DNA of 64,000 bases from Smallanthus sonchifolius (lineage: Eukaryota > Streptophyta > Magnoliopsida > Asterales > Asteraceae). Every line of letters starts with the position of its first letter. Position 1 is the first letter of the stretch. The translations under genes were made by a program, and so were the position numbers. Below are positions 35,604 through 45,668 of the stretch, piece by piece. The notes below the pieces were generated by a model that was given only the letters and a program-made list of their open reading frames with translations, did not search any database and was not told where the DNA came from. The DNA lies in NCBI GenBank assembly GCA_023525975.1, contig CM042030.1, forward strand, positions 24,422,350-24,486,349, written 5' to 3'.

Positions 35604-37012
35604 TCACATTCTCCCCATGTTAAAGAGAATTTCGTCCCGAAATTCAGTTCTTGTCATCTTGACTTGGAGTTCGTGAAGTTGTATGAACAAGGACGGATAC
35701 TTGGCTTTCATTTTATCTTCCCGCTCCCACGTATACTCGGGGCCGCGCTTTGAATTCCAACGTACCTTAACCAATTTAACCCGGCTACACCTTGTTTTCT
35801 GAACCTTCCAATCTGTGACTTCAATGGGTTCCTCAACGAAGTGCAGCTTGTTATCTATGTGAATCTCATCAGGCGGTATAATTAATGACTCGTCTGATAA
35901 GCACTTCTTGAGATTTGACACATGAAACGTATCATGTACGTTGCTTAGTTCTTGTGGCAACTTAAGCTTGTATGCTACAGTGCTAACCCTAGCCAATATT
36001 TCAAATGGTCCTACGTACCTAGGGTTAAGTTTGCCACGGTTGCCCAATCTAGCAACTCCTTTCCTAGGAGAGACCTTCAACATGACGCGGTCCCCAACTT
36101 GGAATTCTAGTGGTCTTCGTCTGTTATCCGCGTAACTCTTTTTTCTGTCACGAGCGGCCTTTAGACGATCCTTGATCTTGAAGATCTTGTCAGTAGTCTC
36201 CTGAATAACCTCAGGACCGGTTAAATGCTTGTCGCCAACTTTCGCCCAACATAGCGGTGAACGACATTTTCGGCCGTACAAAGCCTAAACGGAGCGGCTT
36301 TGATGCTGGTGTGGTAACTGTTATTGTATGAAAACTCAGTCAATGGCGGTGAGTATCCCTATTTCCTCTGAAATCGATTACACACGCATGGAGCACATCT
36401 TTTAAAGTTTGGATGGTCTTTTTACTTGACCGTTCATCTGGGGATGATATGCTGTGCTCATGTAAAGGCATGTGCCCAATGCTTCTTGTACAGACTGCCA
36501 GATTCTTGACATGAATCAACTGTCCCTATTAGAGAAAATGGAAACTGGCATAACATGCCTAGCCTCAATTTCCTTAATATTTAGCCTTGCACGCTTCTTA
36601 CTTTTATCTGTCTCCTTGATTGGTAGGGAGTGAGCGGATTTCGTCAAACGACTAATGATTACCCATATAGTATCATAACCGCTAGATGTTCTGGGTAGAT
36701 TTGTAATGAAATCTATGGAATTCTCCTCCCATTTCCATTGAGGAATCTGCGGTTTTTTTGTTCACTCAGGTGATTCCTAACATTCTGCTTTTACTGTCGG
36801 GTATCTCCCAACATAGATAGCAATTTCTCCTTTCATGTTTTGCCACATAATGGTGTTCCTAGGGATCCTTATACGTTTTATTCGATTCTGGATGAACGAA
36901 GTACTTGGGCTTATGGACTTCATCCATAACCTCCCACATAGGCTACCGATACCTGGTACTCAAATTCTATCTATATCATCCAACTTAGGCTTCAATTGTT
37001 TGATTCCATTTA
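35604..37012 (-). pseudogene. LARD2 integrase remnant with chromodomain-like tail
   Basis: The frame 36281-35604 is open and reads MYGRKCRSPLCWAKVGDKHL through VKVRWNSKRGPEYTWERED. It is very close to the gypsy2 integrase tail at 58010-58610. It ends a few bases inside the 3' LTR because the normal stop is lost. From 36282 to about 37012 the integrase core and zinc finger can be followed only with frameshifts and stops (for example LDD..RI and MKGEIAI near 36980-36820). The similarity to gypsy2 begins about where gypsy2 base 57257 lies. Upstream of that (above 37012) the sequence switches to the non-coding module. Confidence 0.85.
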
Positions 37013-38819
37013 CTGGGTAGTCGGTATTCGAAAGCAAAGCGAATACTTCTCCGACTAACGATATTAAACGTGCAAGAACCCCTTTATTTGATTACCCTAA
37101 ATATGGTAGGGTTATGTGATGCTCATTCCTGGTAATGAAAGGAATGGTGCCTGCGAATCTTGAGCGTATGTTGACACCTACCCTCTATTCGTCTACGCAC
37201 TTTGTCACAAAAGCAGATCTCTATAGATACTCGACGAGGTGTCTAGGTTTTAGTTGAAAATTGGGTAGTAATGACACAGTACGGAAATGAAACTTTATGT
37301 TTGTCCCTCTTATGCTTTTCGAAAGCATTTTCTCGGACTAGGACTTTATTCTTAATTCAGGTTTCATGTTATCTATGATCTTCCATTAAGTCATAATTGA
37401 TTTAATATTTCAAGATTCCTTGTGTGCTCTCACTAGCAAAGTTTGAGTCTGATCACCACTTTACCCTTTGCTTGTACCACCTTTCTGAGGCAGACCAGCC
37501 TTTGGGTTGCAACGTCCTGATATATAAACTCATGGCTTGACGACCATACTCTCGAAGTATGTAAGGCATACAAAGTTCTATGTTTGTTTGGAATATTCAC
37601 ATTTCGTCTAGGTGAGGAAATGAACAGTGATACTGTGAGTATGGTCTCATCGAATTAGTGTTTCCCCAAAATGGGCTATGGGTTTGTCAACCCATTAAGT
37701 TGGAAGAAAGGGTTGATAGCCAACTATTAGTCATACAGTGTGTATGCACTTCCTTAGTGTTTGAATGGTGCTTTGGTGACTTACTGTTACGTATTCCACT
37801 CATATAGGTTATAGCCTCAAAATCCTTAGCACAAGGATAAAATTGAGGTAATAAGTGTTAAACTTCTAAAACTTTATTTTCTTACTGAGTCTGCGTTAAG
37901 AGGTCATTTCTTAACAATAGATGATCTAGAGCTTCCTAATTATAGAAAATTAGGAGCGAAAGATGTGATCACGCCTCTCCTCTAGGCTGAAATATGGTAT
38001 TCATTTAACAAGATGATCTTTGGGAAAGTGCAGGTACAAAGGGTATCAAACTATCCTTCTCGCATCTTTATGGACAGTGGTCTATAGTGAACAACTCATG
38101 TTTACGTCCCTTATGCATATCATGAGCTAATGAGATTAGCAAAAAATTCCGCATTTGGGAAACCTTCAAAAGTTTTGTATGTCGTTTTTCTGTTAGTGCG
38201 ACAATAGTCATCCGTCCACACTTAGGTTTCTTTGGTATTCGCTTGAGCATCATCCCCGACCTATTCATCACCGGGAGAATAGTCGGACTTAAAGGTGTAC
38301 TGAATGTCAATGGTTGCGAGAGCAACCCTGTTTGACAAATATTATGAAATGTCAGATTGCCTACTTGTCTCATGTCGAGCTTCCACAACACCCCATAGGT
38401 GCTATGTGTATGCGGGTCAGAAAGATTTTTCTGCCCCATTACCGGAGCTAGTGCATAGCACTCCTGACGTAACTTTCAAGTAATTCTGAGACTAAATTGT
38501 ACGATAGATCCCGAGATTACGCTATAATCCCCAACAATAATTTTGCAATTATTGTAATTGTGGGTTGTGGTAATGCTCAATTTGAAGCCATCTTGACAAG
38601 CAGAATCTCAAAGAATGAATGTGCAAAATCCTTCGCCGTTCAGGATTCACTAAGGATTGGTTGAATTCAATTTGAATTTCCCTTGTTCCTCCCGAACTAG
38701 GAGAATACTTTGTGGACACCTATTTGAGAAGTCCGATTTGTTAAGATCCAATCCTTAATCAAGTGACTGAGAACATGGGTTGATCATTACCTTGGAAAGC
38801 AAGACTCACTAAAGTTACC

Positions 38820-38873
38820 ATACACTGCAAATCATGATTACGTGTGCACCCGTAATGATAATTTACTTTGCAT
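38820..38873 (-). other. 22-10-22 hairpin with GTGCAC loop (LARD2)
   Basis: Arms at 38820-38841 and 38852-38873 flank a 10-base loop containing GTGCAC, about 960 bases after the primer site. Confidence 0.74.
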
Positions 38874-39355
38874 GATCCCTGTAGTGTTCCTTCCATCCCC
38901 AAATTTTAGTTAAAAGGATTTGAAATGATCATTAGGTCGTGTTTGCACACTTGTGTAGGAGTGTGTATTGTTCTATCGGATTACTCTTGATTATGTGTAC
39001 CAATACCCATGAGTCTGCCGAATCTGGCTGTTACCGGATGAGGTTAACGGTAGAGAGGCACCACCAGTGTCTCTTAAGAATAAAATGTGTATGGAAGTTA
39101 GGAACCATGTGTAGGGCAGAGATCCTCAAATTAGTGTCCAGCAACTCATGCTCCAAGTATGTATGTACGTATGGATCCACATAATCCTGATGAATGTCTG
39201 TGTCTCCTGACCCATGGAGTTCTCCCCCGTTTAGTACTGCTTATCCACCTTGGATTCCCTTTGGTCCGGGCAATCCCGTCTGCCACATCTCATGGCGAAA
39301 GTCTATTCGTTCGATCTGGCAACTCATGAATTAGAGTATTTATACCGCACATACG

Positions 39356-39592
39356 TTAGAAAGAAAGTTGCCTCCACGGATAGGGTAGTTGTCGGTGTGG
39401 TGCAGGTATAGGTACAGATTCTGGTACGGGTTCAGCCTGTTGTGATACCAAGATCGGTAACTGACGGTTGCTACCGTCGTCGCCCAAGCTCCGCTCGTAA
39501 CTCGATCTTCTAAGGTTGCAGTATGCTGAGTACCCGTTATTCTTGACTCGTAATCCAAACAGTAACATGTTGTAAGTGTTTATTATTTCCAC
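39356..39592 (-). CDS. small hypothetical ORF after LARD2 primer site (78 aa)
   Basis: This is the counterpart of 15844-15614, starting MEIINTYNMLLFGLRVKNNG. The frame stays open despite about ten substitutions and a small length change near the end. No domain is recognised and the coding status is uncertain. Confidence 0.25.
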   Translation of the reverse strand: MEIINTYNMLLFGLRVKNNGYSAYCNLRRSSYERSLGDDGSNRQLPILVSQQAEPVPESVPIPAPHRQLPYPWRQLSF

Positions 39593-39833
39593 ATTGTTGT
39601 ATGTGTTTAAGTGTTCATTACATGTGCCATGTAATTGTATTAGTGTAGCTAATGATACCCTAGTGTAACTCCATACACTAATAGTCTACACAAATTGTTC
39701 GGCAACGGTTGGAATTCCTATACTCAAGTCTTGGGTGTTTTTAGTGTGATGCAAGTCTTAGAAATCTTGGTCCCTAAATGAGTCCGGTTAGAGCCTAGCT
39801 GTCACTAAGGAAACCTAATTCGCTAAAACCATT

Positions 39834-39845
39834 GCTCTGATACCA
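39834..39845 (-). other. LARD2 primer-binding site (tRNA-iMet)
   Basis: The minus strand reads TGGTATCAGAGC, three bases from the 5' LTR edge at 39849. Confidence 0.9.
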
Positions 39846-40198
39846 ATCTGTCACACCCCTAAATTTATTTACTTAATAAATAAATACATGTTGCAACGAT
39901 TGGTTCATTACACGATAGCGGAAGCTGTAATGGTGATTTCTAAGACTTGATTACATATACGATTACTAAAACTAAATAAATACAATGAGCTAAGTCCTGC
40001 TAGTTCAATGGTCGACTTGAGACTTGATAATCTATGCCCGTCCGGTTACTAGGACTTGTTCCAACATAGCTAGCCTATTTCCAACCGCGCCATGGCTAAA
40101 GGTTACCTGAGAAACATACTTGAATGTGTCAACACAAAGGTTGGTGAGTTCACAGAGTTTGTTCATTTAGTACAGTTAGTTTTCCCCGAAAACGTATA

Positions 40199-40651
40199 CA
40201 TGACTTAATCGTCATAAAATAAGTAGTTTTCGTTTGAAAACATGCCAATGACTTTACCGTCATAAAATAAGTAGTTTTCCTTTGAAAACATGCCCATGAC
40301 TTTACCGTCATAAAATAAGTAGTTTTCCTTTGAAAACATGCCCATGACTTTACCGTCATGAAATAAGTAGTTTTCCTTTGAAAAACATGTCCATAACTTA
40401 ACCGTCATAAAATAAGTAGTTTTCCTTTGAAAACATGTCCATGACTTAACCGTTATAAAATATGTAGTTTTCATTTGAAAACATGTCCATGACTTAACTG
40501 TCATAAAATAAGTAGTTTTCCTTTGAAAACATGTCCATGACTTAACCGTCTTAAAATATGTAGTTTTCCTTCGAAAACATTTCCATGACTTAACCGTTAT
40601 ATAATATGTAGTTTTCCTTCGAAAACATGTCCATGACTTAACCGTCATAAA
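40199..40651 (-). repeat. 48-bp dyad tandem repeats (LARD2 5' LTR)
   Basis: About ten units, uninterrupted. The translated pattern MTVKSWTCFQRKTTYF repeats every 16 residues only because the period is 48. Changes between units fall mostly outside the inverted arms. Confidence 0.9.
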
Positions 40652-40873
40652 TCCAATGTTTAAACATGATCGTTTTCCGATCAAAACTCTTTATATGTAT
40701 AACCAATGAATCTGAACATTTTAACCTGATCAATTGACCCCATTTGTAAGCTTGCAAGGAATACAAAAATAATATGTAATGCACGAGACCGTAACCAAAC
40801 CCCAACAATTTAGTGCCTCCCCTCGCCTTTCTGCGAGTAAGATAATATGCGGTCATTCGGCCATTTGGACCCC

Positions 40874-40892
40874 TGGTTAGCGCGACTAACCA
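40874..40892 (-). other. conserved LTR hairpin (LARD2 5' LTR)
   Basis: Arms TGGTTAG and CTAACCA with loop CGCGA, identical to the 3' LTR copy. Confidence 0.75.
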
Positions 40893-43398
40893 TGACCGGG
40901 AGCGTCACCCCCACTAGTACTATCCATAGAATCCCGGGCTAAGTCCATAGCTAATGGTTACTAAGTTTTTATTCCGAGGACTTTAAGAGCTCTATTGTTC
41001 CCTCAATGCACACATACGGTTTGATCATTTGTTCATTCATTTACATACGTAAATTCTTTACAAGTATATTTCCATCCCAAAACATTTCTCTAAACTTAGA
41101 AAAAGGGGTTAGTGAAACTCACAAGGAGTTAAACCAAAATGTTCATATTGTGAAACGTGTAAGCAATTGTATTTCATGTTTTCAAAACATAACAAGTAAG
41201 TATGTTTCTCCCCCGATGTTTACAAAACAGTAGAAAAATAAAAGGAGGCCGTGAACTCACCTTGTGTCCGATGAAATCCTAGCAAATAATAGTGCGCTAA
41301 GAGTTCATGTCTATCCGTACCCTAATCACACAAGGGTACTAATGTGTTAAGACTACCAGTCTTATACGTAAGTTGTTCATCCGACTTAACGAATCCTGTT
41401 AAGTACGCCTTTGTTTAGTAAAAATAGGGTTTTCATTTACGACTCATTGGTGATTATTATTCCAGTCTAGACGTTTACATATTTTCCGAGAAAATAATAT
41501 GTTTCCCTATTGGTGATTTATTAAGTGTACCAAAAATAAATATTATTTTTGTAACAACTTAAAATATATTCACTTATGTTCCACGATGTCATGTGATTAT
41601 TTATTTTTAAACGAATCTCTTCATATGTTACATGTACATATATCAAATGTTCATATTAGGATACTAATCTTTAATTCCTAGAGAATTTCCATGATTTAAC
41701 CAAACCCGTACACCAACACATATATATCACAAATTTTATCCATAAATATATATTTTTAGTAACACCTTTCACGTTCATATGTTGATGATAATCGTTCGTA
41801 TGTCTTCTTGAATCATTGGACACTACCTCGGGTCTTGCCAGGTAAGTCACACACGATCATATAACTTCACGAACATGTATCCTTCAACATAACACATGAA
41901 TGGAATGAAGGGTTTATGAAGAACACCATCATCGAAGTGTTATTTTATGTGATAGTATATATATGTAGTTTATATTTGATGTGTCCTTGTCTTGTCCATG
42001 GTCCTTCTAGTTTGGTATTTTATGTATGAACATGTACGTGTATAAATATATGTATTCAAACATGATTCATGAAGAAATAAAGCCAAAACTAAGACTTTTA
42101 TGTTTTATTTTATTCTTGAAAACTCAGATTTTTAGGCGTACTTCGAATAGACTTTTAGATAGTTTTAGAAGGCCAAATGACTTGGGGTTTTCCTCTAAAA
42201 TCAAGTTTATTGAAACCAGAGGAGATGTGAAAAAGTATTACTAGATTTGGAGTTGTGTAGATACCTCAAAACAGGAAAATGAAAAGAGGTGTTCAGATTC
42301 GACCTGCACTGAGTGGCCTTCTTGAGTCGGCTGTTTGGAGGTCGAATACTCCATGGATTTGAGTGATTCCACTTGGGTTCTCCTCTGTTAACATAGAGCT
42401 TCATTCTAAAAAAAGAATGGATTGATTTGACCAAGGAACAATAGAGATATGGCCTTCCCAAGTTGACCGAAAATCTGGCATGAAGCTGAGTTACGGGAAT
42501 TGTTTGCATTTTCGGTTTTGGAGAGGGGAATTGGGTGAAATCCAAAATGAATCAGTCAAGGGAGGGAGGAGGGAGTTAAGTGTTGATCACATCTTCATCA
42601 TTACCACTTATGGTTGATGGGAATTGCATGTAATCATTGAAAGGGAAGTGGGTGTGCATGTGTGTGTATGTGAGCCTTATATATGTATATAGAGTGATGG
42701 GAGTTGAGTGTTTGACTACCATTTCATCATTACTACTTATGACATGATGGGAATTGCATGTAATGATTTCAAGTGGAAGAGTGTGTGCATGTTAGACATG
42801 TAAGCAAGTATTTATGGGTGAGTGGATGGCTACACCCAATTTCGACCGAGAGGGGTATAGGGTGGGGGTTGGGTGTTGTCAAATCTATTAATGGCTAGAT
42901 AGGTGGGGTTCTTTGGTGGTATAAATCTCCTAGGTGATCGCGTGATCTAATACCCAGTGTAAAACTTTTAAACGATTCATAACTTATGTGTTTTTGTGTG
43001 GTTTGAGTAGCCTCAATATTTTACTAGTTAACCCGACATAGATTATTACTACAACTGTATTATACATGAATACACATAATATAACATAGAGTCATGTAAC
43101 AATTATTTATGTGTCAACTTTTTATAAAAGTTTAGTCACCAATATTTATGTTTTTATATTCAAACGTGTCTCTAGACTTTTCTGGAATAACATTCTTTTA
43201 ATCACCAACGAACGTTCATGCGGGTTATTATCATTTATTTCCTAGTAATTCTTAAAAATTACTAAATATGACACTTGTCCCTTTTCTAGACTCCTGACAA
43301 TATGTAACATCCCAAAATGACAAAAAATAAAGTCAACGAGTTCAAGTGGGCCGAAGTTGGACCGGGTCAGTCGCGAACCGGGCTTGGGGAGGTCTTCC

Positions 43399-43408
43399 CT
43401 ATAAATAG
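43399..43408 (+). promoter_or_regulatory. TATA box of solo LTR
   Basis: CTATAAATAG is about 100 bp inside the LTR. It is followed by a GA-rich stretch (TCTAGAGAGAGAAAACCG at about 43441), as expected downstream of a transcription start. Confidence 0.75.
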
Positions 43409-43770
43409 TCCAAGGCACTCATTCTTCTGCTCTTTGACATTCTAGAGAGAGAAAACCGTAGAGAGAGAAAGTGACGGAATCGCAAAAGATTGCACCGGAA
43501 CGTGTCTCTTGCACTCGTGAAGGAAACCTCCAGATCAGAAGCTCGATTCAGGTAACGATCCGACCTAAATCTGAGTTTTTGTTCGTTTTAGGGTTTTTCG
43601 GGTTTTGGGTGAAAAATCGGAAGTTTTTACGGATGAAACTTAAGAATAAGCTTAGGTTTAGTATCTACAATGAAAAACGGTTGTTTTGAGCAAAGAAGGT
43701 TGAAGTTTTGACATAACCGAACCCAAATCCGCAATTTTCGGGACTTTTGGGGAAGATGACTGATGTTGCA

Positions 43771-44039
43771 GGCGAACTTAGCAAGTTCGCCTGTCAAGTT
43801 CGCTTGGGGAGGCAAACTTATCAAGTTCGCCTGATTATGTTCGTTTGGCAAGTTCGCTTGGCCACAGGGTAGGCGAACTTATTATGTTCGCCTGGGTTAA
43901 GTTCGCTTGGCCACAGGGTAGGCGAACTTATTATGTTCGCCTGGGTTAAGTTCGCTTGGCCACAGGGTAAGCGAACTTATTAAGTTCGCTTATAAGTTCG
44001 CCTAAGCCAGGGGAGGCGAACTTAGCATTAAGTTCGCCT
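43771..44039 (+). repeat. GCGAACTT / AAGTTCGC dyad array with 49-bp period
   Basis: At least a dozen copies of the octamer or its complement. The first pair, GGCGAACTT and AAGTTCGCC, is a perfect 9-bp hairpin with a 3-base loop. Starts at 43871, 43920 and 43969 show a 49-bp period. It lies between the TATA box and the putative splice donor. Confidence 0.88.
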
Positions 44040-44158
44040 ATATCAGCTGAGAAGAGTGGGAATCGAGGTTAGGTCTGATATATGTGTTTTGTAACCAATT
44101 CAGATCGGAAGTGACGTGGTTGGACCATTGATTAGGACAACCAAGACTAGCTAATAAG

Positions 44159-45217
44159 GTGAGTTCTAGAAGCCCTCTTTTAAATGTTTTTATATAATGT
44201 TTTCGGGCTGGTGTGTACACGTATGAAATGATGTTTTATGAAATGATGTTTTATAAAATGATGTTTATGAAACTACGTTTACGAAAGGAACTGATTTGGA
44301 ACGAAGGGTTTATGGAAAGAAAGTTTATGAACGAAATGCTTACGAACGAATGTTATAAAGAAATGGTTTAATGAAAAGGTAAAGGGTTTTGAAAGTGAAG
44401 GAAAGGTTTTATGAAAAGAAAACAAAAAGGGGCAAATGTTTTAAAGAAGTCATTACAAATCTAATCTGTCGAATGAATGGAATTGACGAATGAAGTCTGG
44501 GAATGTGATTCCCAGCCGTGTGGTAAATTATGGACAGTGAGCCATAGTTACCACAAGAACAACAGGGGCATTGTCTCTGTGGCATGTCAATGGTTTTGAT
44601 GTTGTACAACTGGTAAGGGAGTAACGACGGTTACTCGGGTGATGACGATCATCCTAACGAACGAGGTAATGGGAAATCAATGACGGCGATACGTAACGGT
44701 TGATTTCCAAAGGAAAGATGCGTGTTGGGCAATGACGGCGATACGTAACGGTTGACCCCACGTATTGAATGGTAATGGGAAATTAATGACGGCGATACGT
44801 AACGGTTAATTTCCAAAGGAAAGATGCGTGTTGGGCAGTGACGGCGATACGTAACGGTTGACCCCACGCATTGAAGGGTTGGGGAATGACGGCGATACGT
44901 AACGGTTGACCCTACGTAGTGTATGGTTGTGGCAATGACGGCGATACGTAACGGTTGCCCACAACATTAAAAGTTCCTACGGGGACATAGAGACGCGTAA
45001 CGATACAGATTTTAGATAATATTGTATGACTTAAATGAATGTTAATGATTTAAACAAATGATCGTGTTTAAATGTGCGAAGGTTTACGAATGAAAGGCCC
45101 TGTTTTCTTATACGAATGTTAAACCCTAATGAATGTTTGAATGATGAACAATTTCTTAAAACGAACGAAAACTAGAACTCACCAGCGTAGCTGACGTTTT
45201 TAAGTGTACACATTCAG
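44159..45217 (+). other. putative LTR intron, solo LTR
   Basis: The donor is AATAAG|GTGAGTTC and the acceptor is TACACATTCAG|G, 1059 bases. The acceptor is preceded by AACTCACCAGCG and CTGACGTTTTTAAG, matching the other families. A long hairpin (44518-44557) and six hairpin repeats are inside. Confidence 0.5.
44672..44965 (+). repeat. six hairpin repeats around a fixed core
   Basis: The core TGACGGCGATACGTAACGG occurs six times (first base at 44681, then about every 48-54 bases). Flanking arms differ between copies but still pair within several copies: GGAAATCAA with TTGATTTCC in copy 1, GGAAATTAA with TTAATTTCC in copy 3, and GTTGTGGCAA with TTGCCCACAAC (one bulge) in copy 6. Copies 2, 4 and 5 pair less perfectly. 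Confidence 0.85.
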
Positions 45218-45576
45218 GTTAAGGCAGGTTATGAGGATGGACGGTGATGCTTGGCTAGAGATGAAGAGTTACCCGACTGCTTTGAAGACTGGCATCCCGT
45301 TATGTTTAGTTATGATGTAAATATGTTTTAATCAATGTTTACGCTTCCGCATGTATGAACAACGATTAAGTTATGTTTAAATGAAATTTTTCCGCTGCGT
45401 TATTTGATATTCATGTTTAAGAACTGTTTGTGAATGAGTAATTCCAACAAGTGGGGCCTCCCGGGTTTGGGGCCTTACACAATACTATGTCAAAGATAAT
45501 ATTCCAAGAAATATAAAATAGGAATGTGCAAATATGACTATAGGTATTGACCTGGACTACTGGGTGTCACATATTA

Positions 45577-45668
45577 TGGTATAATGTAATAATGTATTGG
45601 TGCCGTCGAACATTGGTTATCTCAATCCGAGTGGCATTAGATAAATTCCTCGAATGTCTCAACAATTG
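45577..45668 (-). other. LARD1 internal fragment right of LARD2
   Basis: This continues 21125-21334 after the LARD2 target duplication and matches LARD1 12538-12626. It then stops abruptly at CAATTG, where it joins LTR D. Confidence 0.85.

Larger units (their letters stand above)
21335..35608 (-). repeat. LARD2 3' LTR, split by gypsy1
   Basis: The LTR consists of 21335-22074 plus 32807-35608, about 3542 bp, against about 3541 bp for the 5' LTR. gypsy1 entered the 48-bp repeat array. A putative intron runs from a donor at 33478 (AAG|GTGAG in sense) to an acceptor at 21592 (TTTCTCAG|G). It would be about 1152 bases without gypsy1. Confidence 0.88.
37013..39833 (-). other. LARD2 non-coding internal module
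   Basis: No gag, protease or RT is found. The sequence aligns by eye with LARD1 from about 12471 to 16085, with several deletions, notably around 37270-37290 compared with 13020-13500. It contains the conserved hairpin (38820-38873) and a small frame next to the primer site (39592-39356). Confidence 0.75.
40107..41260 (-). other. putative LTR intron, LARD2 5' LTR
   Basis: The donor is AAG|GTGAGTTCAC (GT from 41260) and the acceptor is GTATGTTTCTCAG|G (ending 40107), 1154 bases in all. The hairpin and the whole repeat array lie inside it. Confidence 0.55.
43303..45479 (+). mobile_element. solo LTR, 2.18 kb, of a separate gypsy-like family
   Basis: The element runs from TGTAACATCC to GGCCTTACA and is flanked by CAATA at 43298-43302 and 45480-45484. 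No internal region or second LTR is present, which is the footprint of LTR-LTR recombination. A TATA box, a GA-rich leader, two repeat systems and a putative intron show the plus orientation. The block before the acceptor and GTTTACGCTTCCGC near 45340 link it distantly to the other LTR families here. Confidence 0.88.
21335..45571 (-). mobile_element. LARD2: coding-poor gypsy-type element nested in LARD1
   Basis: The edges are TGTCACACCC at 21335 and GGGTGTCACA at 45571, flanked by TATTA (21330-21334 and 45572-45576). Removing its own passengers leaves LTRs of about 3542 and 3541 bp and a 4.24 kb internal region. The primer site at 39834-39845 gives the minus orientation. Its LTRs are related to but distinct from LARD1, and are also recognisably related to the gypsy2 LTR. 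It keeps an integrase remnant close to gypsy2, its likely autonomous relative. Passengers are gypsy1 (22075-32801) and a solo LTR (43303-45479). Confidence 0.9.
39849..45571 (-). repeat. LARD2 5' LTR, split by a solo LTR
   Basis: The LTR consists of 39849-43302 plus 45485-45571, about 3541 bp, closely matching the 3' LTR. Edges are TGTCACACCC and GGGTGTCACA. It carries the 48-bp repeat array, the putative intron and the conserved hairpin. A sense frame of about 100 codons near 42207-42545 occurs in both LTRs but has no domain. Confidence 0.9.

Noticed and set aside
40205..40684. 159-codon repetitive frame on the minus strand, and a similar one at 21793-22038
   Set aside because: It is the 48-bp tandem repeat read in frame. 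The period is a multiple of three, so openness is automatic.
43771..44039. CRISPR-like array
   Set aside because: The units are contiguous degenerate repeats without unique spacers, inside a plant LTR.
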